A DNA stretch of 19,884 nt. It comes from an uncultured Rivibacter sp. GTDB lineage: Bacteria > Pseudomonadota > Gammaproteobacteria > Burkholderiales > Burkholderiaceae. The notes beneath the pieces were generated by a model that saw only the letters and a list, made by a program, of their open reading frames with translations, did not search any database and was not told the DNA's origin. Shown here one piece after another: positions 14,597 to 19,884 of this stretch (the first letter of the stretch is position 1; each line of letters starts with the position of its first letter). The DNA is taken from contig CAMLNA010000078.1 in the NCBI GenBank assembly GCA_946481025.1, positions 1 to 19,884 on the forward strand. Reading direction: 5' to 3'. Position numbers and translations under genes: made by a program.

Positions 14597-14730
14597 TGCA
14601 GCGCGATGCGTCTGGAGGATGGGCGCTGAGGGGCGGCTTTGCCTGTGCTGATCGAATACCAGTTCGAGCCACACTGCTCCGGGCCGGCGGTTGACGGGTC
14701 CTGTGGCAGAAGGTTTGGCGTGATGGGGGC
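14597..14730. other. Spacer between the GlcNAc operon promoter and the tRNA promoter
   Basis: The spacer between the two divergent transcription units shows no tRNA, no supported open frame and no strong hairpin. A TTGACG occurs near 14691 but has no matching -10. It marks the boundary between the accessory sugar locus and the conserved translation cluster. Confidence 0.5.
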
Positions 14731-14760
14731 TTGGCGAAGCGCGTTTTGCGCTGCTAGAAT
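14731..14760 (+). promoter_or_regulatory. Sigma-70 promoter of the tRNA-tuf operon
   Basis: TTGGCG (14731-14736), an 18-base spacer and TAGAAT (14755-14760) form a good sigma-70 promoter. Initiation near 14767 would lie about 11 bases before tRNA-Tyr. The spacer contains a small AGCGC/GCGCT inverted repeat. The following stretch is C/G-rich, resembling the discriminators of growth-rate-controlled stable-RNA promoters. Confidence 0.7.
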
Positions 14761-14777
14761 CTCCAGTTCCTCGCCGC

Positions 14778-14863
14778 GGAGGGGTGCCCGAGTGGCTAAA
14801 GGGGGCAGACTGTAAATCTGTTGGCTTACGCCTACGCTGGTTCGAATCCAGCCTCCTCCACCA
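14778..14863 (+). tRNA. tRNA-Tyr (GTA)
   Basis: 86 bases with encoded CCA. Acceptor GGAGGGG (14778-14784) pairs with CTCCTCC (14853-14859) with one G-T. Anticodon GTA sits in the CTGTAAATC context. A long variable arm (class II) fits tRNA-Tyr, and GGTTCGAATCC forms the T arm. First of three tRNAs before tuf. Confidence 0.97.
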
Positions 14864-14982
14864 AGGCGAACTGTGAACGAAGTTGAAGTACCGGAAGCAG
14901 TACCGGGTTGTGTGCGGTTCGGTTTGGCCGGCGAAGAGTGATACCGCGCTGAAGGCGTCGATGGCGCCGAAGCGGCTCCTTG

Positions 14983-15056
14983 GCGGGAGTAGTTCAATGG
15001 TAGAACCTTAGCCTTCCAAGCTAATGACGCGGGTTCGATTCCCGTCTCCCGCTCCA
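14983..15056 (+). tRNA. tRNA-Gly (TCC)
   Basis: 74 bases with encoded CCA. Acceptor GCGGGAG (14983-14989) pairs with CTCCCGC (15046-15052). The anticodon loop CTTCCAAG gives TCC, and the T arm has GGTTCGATTCC. It lies 119 bases after tRNA-Tyr. The spacer holds a direct repeat of AGTACCGG but no gene. Confidence 0.97.
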
Positions 15057-15063
15057 GCATCCG

Positions 15064-15120
15064 TCGATACGGGCCTGGGTTTGGTTCGAAAGTTCTGAAG
15101 CGAACCCAGGCCTGTGTCGA
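15064..15120 (+). other. Long hairpin between tRNA-Gly and tRNA-Thr
   Basis: Bases 15064-15081 can pair with 15103-15120 over 18 positions, with two G-U wobbles and no mismatch, leaving a 21-base loop. The stem core is GCCTGGGTT/AACCCAGGC. It fills almost the whole 65-base spacer and ends one base before the 5' end of tRNA-Thr. It lacks a T-tract, so it is more likely a processing structure in the polycistronic tRNA-tuf precursor than a terminator. Confidence 0.7.
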
Positions 15121-15121
15121 T

Positions 15122-15196
<75 letters not shown>

Positions 15197-15238
15197 CCAG
15201 CACACCGTCAACAGCGTTGTTTTCGCTAGGAGCTAGAA

Positions 15239-16429
<1,191 letters not shown>

Positions 16430-16446
16430 GTTTTTCGAGATCGCGT

Positions 16447-16522
16447 AGGGGTATAGCTCAATTGGCAGAGCGTCGGTCTCCAAAACCGAAGGTTGGGGGT
16501 TCGATTCCCTCTGCCCCTGCCA
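16447..16522 (+). tRNA. tRNA-Trp (CCA)
   Basis: 76 bases with encoded CCA. Acceptor AGGGGTA (16447-16453) pairs with TGCCCCT (16512-16518). The anticodon loop CTCCAAA gives CCA, and the T arm has GGTTCGATTCC. It lies 17 bases after tuf, the conserved place for this tRNA in Proteobacteria. The following 169 bases to secE contain one GC-rich hairpin but no supported gene. Confidence 0.97.
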
Positions 16523-16691
16523 CCCGCGATCGACCGGAGTTCTGATTCGCAAAAGCGACTCGAGACAGCCCACGCTGCAGCCCGCAGGGACCCAACGGCC
16601 CGGCGGGCTTTGCTGCTGAAAGGTGGGCTCGCGAGTTGCCTCGTTCCTGGCGCCCTGGGTGCCAGTCGAGCCAGTCGAAGAAGTGAAACAA

Positions 16692-17075
16692 ATGACCAAT
16701 CCGTCCGTCGAAACCGTCTCCACTGGCGCTGACAAGGCCAAGCTGGCCGTTGCCGGTCTGCTGGTCGTGGGCGCGGTGGTGGCTTTTTACGCGCTGGGCA
16801 AGCAGGACCTGTGGCTGCGCGTCCTGGTGTTGCTGGGGCTGCTGGCCGGCGCGGTCGTGGTGTTCTTCACCGCCGAGCACGGCAAGGCCTTGGTCGCCTT
16901 CGGCCGCGATTCCTGGCGCGAGCTGCGCAAGGTGGTGTGGCCGACCCGCAAGGAAGCCATGCAGATGACGGGCTACGTGTTTGCCTTCGTCGTCGTGATG
17001 GCGCTGTTCCTGTGGCTCACCGACAAGACGCTGGAGTGGCTGCTGTACGACCTGATCCTGGGTTGGAAGCGTTGA
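16692..17075 (+). CDS. secE: Preprotein translocase subunit SecE
   Basis: Protein of 127 residues with three hydrophobic segments (about 17-36, 41-60 and 93-110), the layout of the long SecE of Proteobacteria. The conserved cytoplasmic amphipathic region [18 protein letters not shown] (74-91), with the WPTR-E core, precedes the last membrane helix. SecE clamps SecY in the SecYEG channel. The ATG at 16692 was chosen over an upstream in-frame GTG at 16623 because the SecE-like sequence starts here; a weak GAAG lies before it. nusG follows after 22 bases. Confidence 0.96.
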   Translation: MTNPSVETVSTGADKAKLAVAGLLVVGAVVAFYALGKQDLWLRVLVLLGLLAGAVVVFFTAEHGKALVAFGRDSWRELRKVVWPTRKEAMQMTGYVFAFVVVMALFLWLTDKTLEWLLYDLILGWKR

Positions 17076-17097
17076 TCGGAACGACCGCGAGAAAGCC

Positions 17098-17661
17098 ATG
17101 AGCGAAGCAGAAAACACCTCCGCCACCTCGCCGCTGCGCTGGTACGTGGTTCACGCCTATTCCGGCATGGAAAAGGCCGTCGAGCGCAACCTGCGCGAAC
17201 GCATCGAGCGTTCCGGCATGCAGGGCAAGTTCGGTCGCATCCTGGTGCCCACCGAAGAAGTCGTCGAGGTCAAGAACGGCAAGAAGGCCGTGACCGAGCG
17301 TCGCTTCTTTCCCGGCTACGTGCTGGTCGAGATGGTGATGGAGGACGACACCTGGCACCTGGTGAAGCACACCTCCAAGGTGACCGGCTTCGTCGGCGGC
17401 GCCAAGAACCGCCCGGTGCCGATCTCGGAAGACGAGGTCATGAAGATCGTCAACCAGATGCAAGAAGGCATCGAGAAGCCCCGGCCCAAGGTCGAGTGGG
17501 AGGTTGGCGAGGTGGTGCGGGTCAAGGAAGGTCCGTTCACCGACTTCAACGGCGCCATCGAGGAAGTCAACTACGACAAGTCCAAGCTGCGCGTCTCGGT
17601 CACGATCTTCGGTCGTGCGACGCCGGTGGAGCTCGACTTCCACCAGGTCGAGAAGATCTGA
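17098..17661 (+). CDS. nusG: Transcription termination/antitermination factor NusG
   Basis: Protein of 187 residues. The NGN domain (about 13-120) carries [19 protein letters not shown] and [12 protein letters not shown], which bind the RNA polymerase clamp. The C-terminal KOW domain (about 132-187, [33 protein letters not shown]) binds Rho or ribosomal protein S10. The gene order secE-nusG-rplK is the canonical one. Nothing unusual in length or motifs. Confidence 0.98.
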   Translation: MSEAENTSATSPLRWYVVHAYSGMEKAVERNLRERIERSGMQGKFGRILVPTEEVVEVKNGKKAVTERRFFPGYVLVEMVMEDDTWHLVKHTSKVTGFVGGAKNRPVPISEDEVMKIVNQMQEGIEKPRPKVEWEVGEVVRVKEGPFTDFNGAIEEVNYDKSKLRVSVTIFGRATPVELDFHQVEKI

Positions 17662-17819
17662 GTCTGAAGGCCCGGCGGTGGGCCGGAGCGGCAACGTTCC
17701 GAACACCGTCCGTTGCTGCCGGTGACGTGACACCGGTGTGAGGAGCCAGGGTAGCCAGTCCCTGGCGTTTGCACTCGACAAGCCTCGCGTGGCCGCGTGG
17801 CTTGTAGTTGGAGAAAGTC
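17662..17819 (+). promoter_or_regulatory. rplK leader, candidate L1 autoregulatory site
   Basis: The 158 bases between nusG and rplK hold two clear hairpins. CCAGGG/CCCTGG lies at 17746-17765 with an 8-base loop. ACAAGCC-T-CGCG / CGCG-T-GGCTTGT lies at 17778-17805, an 11-bp stem with one T-T mismatch. The second ends only 4 bases before the GGAG of rplK. In other bacteria L1 represses rplKA by binding an rRNA-like structure in this leader. The position fits, but I cannot show that the L1 recognition bases are present. Confidence 0.45.
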
Positions 17820-18251
17820 ATGGCCAAGAAGATTGTCGGCTTCATCAAGCTGCAAATTCCGGCAGGCAAGGCGAACCCCTCGCCGCCGGTGGGTCCTGCG
17901 CTGGGTCAGCGCGGCCTGAACATCATGGAGTTCTGCAAGGCGTTCAACGCCCAGACCCAGGGCATGGAGCCCGGTCTGATGCTGCCGGTGGTGATCACCG
18001 CGTTTGCAGACAAGTCCTTCACCTTCGTGCTCAAGTCGCCGCCGGCGACCGTGATGATCAAGAAGGCGATCAAGCTCGACAAGGGTTCGTCGAAGCCGCA
18101 CACCGACAAGGTCGGCAAGATCACGCGTGCCCAGCTCGAAGAGATCGCCAAGGTCAAGATGAAGGACCTGACGGCTGCCGACATGGACGCCGCGGTTCGC
18201 ACGATTGCCGGTTCCGCCCGCTCCATGGGCGTCACGGTCGAAGGAGTCTGA
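17820..18251 (+). CDS. rplK: 50S ribosomal protein L11
   Basis: Protein of 143 residues, usual for L11 ([38 protein letters not shown]...). The N-terminal proline-rich linker and the C-terminal rRNA-binding domain (about 75-143) ending [10 protein letters not shown] are present. L11 forms the GTPase-associated centre with 23S rRNA. The ATG at 17820 has GGAG about 7 bases upstream. An in-frame ATG 12 bases earlier is not supported because it would include the ribosome binding site. Confidence 0.98.
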   Translation: MAKKIVGFIKLQIPAGKANPSPPVGPALGQRGLNIMEFCKAFNAQTQGMEPGLMLPVVITAFADKSFTFVLKSPPATVMIKKAIKLDKGSSKPHTDKVGKITRAQLEEIAKVKMKDLTAADMDAAVRTIAGSARSMGVTVEGV

Positions 18252-18253
18252 AC

Positions 18254-18961
18254 ATGGCCAAGCTGACCAAGCGCCAGAAGGCTTACGAGGGCAAGGTCGA
18301 CAGCACCAAGCTGTACCCGATCGACGACGCCTTCAAGATCGTCAAGGACTGCGCCATCGCCAAGTTCGATGAGTCCATCGACGTGGCCGTGCAACTCGGC
18401 ATCGATGCCAAGAAGTCCGACCAGGTGGTGCGCGGCGCCGTCGTGATGCCCAATGGCACCGGCAAGACCAAGCGCGTCGCCGTGTTCGCGCAAGGTGCCA
18501 AGGCCGAGGAAGCTCGTGCCGCCGGCGCCGACGTCGTCGGCATGGAAGACCTGGCCGAGCAGATCAAGGGCGGCAACCTGAACTTCGACGTCGTGATCGC
18601 CTCGCCGGACACGATGCGCATCGTCGGTACCCTGGGCCAGATCCTGGGTCCGCGCGGCCTGATGCCGAACCCGAAGGTCGGCACCGTGACGCCCGACGTG
18701 GCCACCGCGGTGAAGAACGCCAAGGCCGGCCAGGTGCAGTTCCGCGTCGACAAGGCCGGCATCATCCATGCCACCGTGGGCCGTCGCTCGTTCGAATCCG
18801 ACAAGCTCAAGGGCAACCTGTCCGCGCTGATCGAGGCGCTGAACAAGGCCAAGCCGGCGTCGAGCAAGGGCATCTACCTGCGCAAGGTGGCCGTCTCCTC
18901 GACCATGGGCGTGGGCGTGCGGGTCGACGTCTCGAGCATCACTGCTCCGGCCGGCGCCTGA
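18254..18961 (+). CDS. rplA: 50S ribosomal protein L1
   Basis: Protein of 235 residues, typical of L1 ([16 protein letters not shown]...). The conserved [19 protein letters not shown] signature sits in the middle and [15 protein letters not shown] near the end. L1 binds 23S rRNA at the L1 stalk and, in many bacteria, represses its own operon. The start is 2 bases after the rplK stop, and its AAGGAG (18241-18246) lies inside the last codons of rplK, so the two are translated together. Confidence 0.98.
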   Translation: MAKLTKRQKAYEGKVDSTKLYPIDDAFKIVKDCAIAKFDESIDVAVQLGIDAKKSDQVVRGAVVMPNGTGKTKRVAVFAQGAKAEEARAAGADVVGMEDLAEQIKGGNLNFDVVIASPDTMRIVGTLGQILGPRGLMPNPKVGTVTPDVATAVKNAKAGQVQFRVDKAGIIHATVGRRSFESDKLKGNLSALIEALNKAKPASSKGIYLRKVAVSSTMGVGVRVDVSSITAPAGA

Positions 18962-18972
18962 GATGGAACAAG

Positions 18973-19221
18973 GGCTCGCGCGGGTGTCTGACGCGCGGGC
19001 CGACTGAATTGGTGGGCCACGTCGCCGCAAGGTGGCGTGGGCTATCAAAGACCGTTGGTGCGGCGCAAGCCGCCTAAATGAAGGCCGCGAGGTCGGATGC
19101 CAACGCAGATGGCGCACCCGCTGGAAGGGGTAGACCGCACCGGGGCAACCCGGTGGGGTTCCTGGACAGAAGGTCGCTGCAACCGGGTGTGCCGGTATTC
19201 GCAAGAACACCGGCACGTTTT
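18973..19221 (+). promoter_or_regulatory. rplJL leader RNA (L10 leader-type) with multiple hairpins
   Basis: The long leader before rplJ contains conserved-looking CCGTTGG (19052-19058) and CCAACGCAGATGGCG (19100-19114), whose CGTTGG/CCAACG pair can close the L10-L12 binding domain known from the rplJ leader of E. coli. Hairpins seen are 18973-19001 (10 bp) and three GCAA-capped stems at 19017-19040, 19060-19073 and 19139-19154. A final GTGCCGGT/ACCGGCAC hairpin (19189-19216) is followed by GTTTT, just before GAGGAG at 19222. The last could be an attenuator or translation control hairpin. L10(L12) binding is known for this family and inferred here. Confidence 0.65.
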
Positions 19222-19233
19222 GAGGAGTAGACC

Positions 19234-19755
19234 TTGAGTCTGAATCGCAACGAGAAAGAAGCCGTCGTCGCGGAAGTGTCGGCCCAGGTGGCCAAGGCAC
19301 AGACGCTGGCGCTGGCCGAGTATCGCGGGCTCACGGTGGAACACCTGAACGCGCTGCGCAAGACCGCGCGCGAGCGGGGCGTGTACCTTCACGTGCTGAA
19401 GAACACGCTCGCTCGCCGTGCCGTCACGGGCACGCCGTTCGAAGTGGCCGCCGAGAGCATGGCCGGTCCGCTGATCTACGGCTTCTCCGAAGACGCCGTG
19501 GCCGCGGCCAAAGTCATCGCGGACTTTGCCAAGACCAACGACAAGCTCGTCATCAAGGCCGGCGCGTATGCCGGCAAGGCGCTCGATGCCAACGGCGTGA
19601 AGGCGCTGGCCAGCATCCCGAGCAAGGAAGTGCTGCTGGCCCAGCTTGCCGGCCTGCTGATGTCGCCGATCTCGCGCACCGCGCGCGTGCTGGCGGCCGT
19701 GGCCGAGAAGAAGGGCGAAGGCGCACCTGCTGCTGCCGAAGCCGCCGCCGCTTGA
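19234..19755 (+). CDS. rplJ: 50S ribosomal protein L10
   Basis: Protein of 173 residues beginning [16 protein letters not shown], with the N-terminal rRNA-binding domain ([22 protein letters not shown]...[10 protein letters not shown]) and the C-terminal L7/L12-binding helix (about 140-173) ending in an Ala-rich tail. L10 anchors the L7/L12 stalk. The start is TTG at 19234 with GAGGAG 7 bases upstream; no ATG gives the right N-terminus. TTG is usual for rplJ in related Burkholderiales. Confidence 0.97.
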   Translation: MSLNRNEKEAVVAEVSAQVAKAQTLALAEYRGLTVEHLNALRKTARERGVYLHVLKNTLARRAVTGTPFEVAAESMAGPLIYGFSEDAVAAAKVIADFAKTNDKLVIKAGAYAGKALDANGVKALASIPSKEVLLAQLAGLLMSPISRTARVLAAVAEKKGEGAPAAAEAAAA

Positions 19756-19789
19756 TTCGCAAACATTCAACCGTATCTAGGAACCCAAA

Positions 19790-19884
19790 ATGGCATTCGA
19801 TAAAGACGCTTTCCTGACCGCCCTGGACGGCATGTCGGTGATGGAACTCAATGACCTGGTGAAGGCCATTGAAGAGAAGTTCGG
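19790..19884 (+). CDS. rplL: 50S ribosomal protein L7/L12, N-terminal part (partial)
   Basis: The first 31 codons are present ([31 protein letters not shown]), and the gene runs off the window end. The [14 protein letters not shown] segment is the dimerisation region of L7/L12 that binds L10. TAGGAA lies a few bases before the ATG. It follows rplJ by 34 bases, as expected, and rpoB would be expected next. Confidence 0.96.
   Translation, partial: MAFDKDAFLTALDGMSVMELNDLVKAIEEKF

Noticed and set aside
16579..16609. AGCCCGC/GCGGGCT hairpin between tRNA-Trp and secE as a terminator
   Set aside because: The loop is 17 bases and only three T follow. secE may still be co-transcribed with tuf, so I do not call a terminator.

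Overview
The window looks like a high-GC betaproteobacterial chromosome, most likely Burkholderiales (Comamonadaceae or Roseateles/Rubrivivax/Sphaerotilaceae-like). This rests on the tRNA-Tyr/Gly/Thr - tuf - tRNA-Trp - secE - nusG - rplKAJL order, the character of EF-Tu and the ribosomal proteins, TTG-started rplJ, and a triple-hairpin intergenic repeat of a type common in these genomes. No database search was possible, so the placement is by recognition only.

Layout. (1) 1-1282 (+): end of one ExbD-like gene, a hairpin-rich repeat, a second ExbD, and a proline-rich TonB. (2) 1291-5841 (-): a TonB-dependent receptor (TBDR), a DUF6445/2OG-oxygenase-like protein, and a secreted GH18 chitinase-like enzyme. 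A terminator hairpin lies between the receptor and the other two. (3) 5842-6216: divergent regulatory region with phased repeats. (4) 6217-6957 (+): HutC/UTRA GntR regulator. (5) 6973-14553 (-): tight seven-gene operon, in transcription order GlcNAc kinase, second GntR/UTRA regulator, NagA deacetylase, SIS-type glucosamine-6-P deaminase, GH3 NagZ-like hexosaminidase, AmpG-like MFS permease, GH16-like secreted enzyme. (6) 14731-19884 (+): housekeeping transcription/translation cluster with four tRNAs, tuf, secE, nusG, rplK, rplA, rplJ and the start of rplL.

Parts 1-5 read as one complete chitin/N-acetylglucosamine scavenging system. Outer-membrane uptake is by the TBDR energised by ExbD/TonB. 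The GH18 enzyme breaks down polymer outside the cytoplasm, and the AmpG-like permease carries oligosaccharide across the inner membrane. In the cytoplasm NagZ hydrolyses it, the BadF-type kinase phosphorylates GlcNAc, NagA deacetylates and the SIS deaminase yields fructose-6-P. No PTS component is present.

The most interesting signal is regulatory. A TGGTA half-site recurs in the three promoter regions of this locus: four phased copies at the receptor, an inverted pair at gntR1 and three direct copies plus one inverted at the kinase. At the receptor and gntR1 it coincides with an extended -10 (TGn) element. This suggests that one or both paralogous GntR proteins repress by covering the -10 element. 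The kinase promoter reaches the annotated ATG, so that gene is either leaderless or starts at a downstream GTG. Other oddities are a GH16-like enzyme in a GlcNAc operon, a codon-usage switch inside tuf, a long hairpin between tRNA-Gly and tRNA-Thr, and three GCAA-capped hairpins in the rplJ leader.
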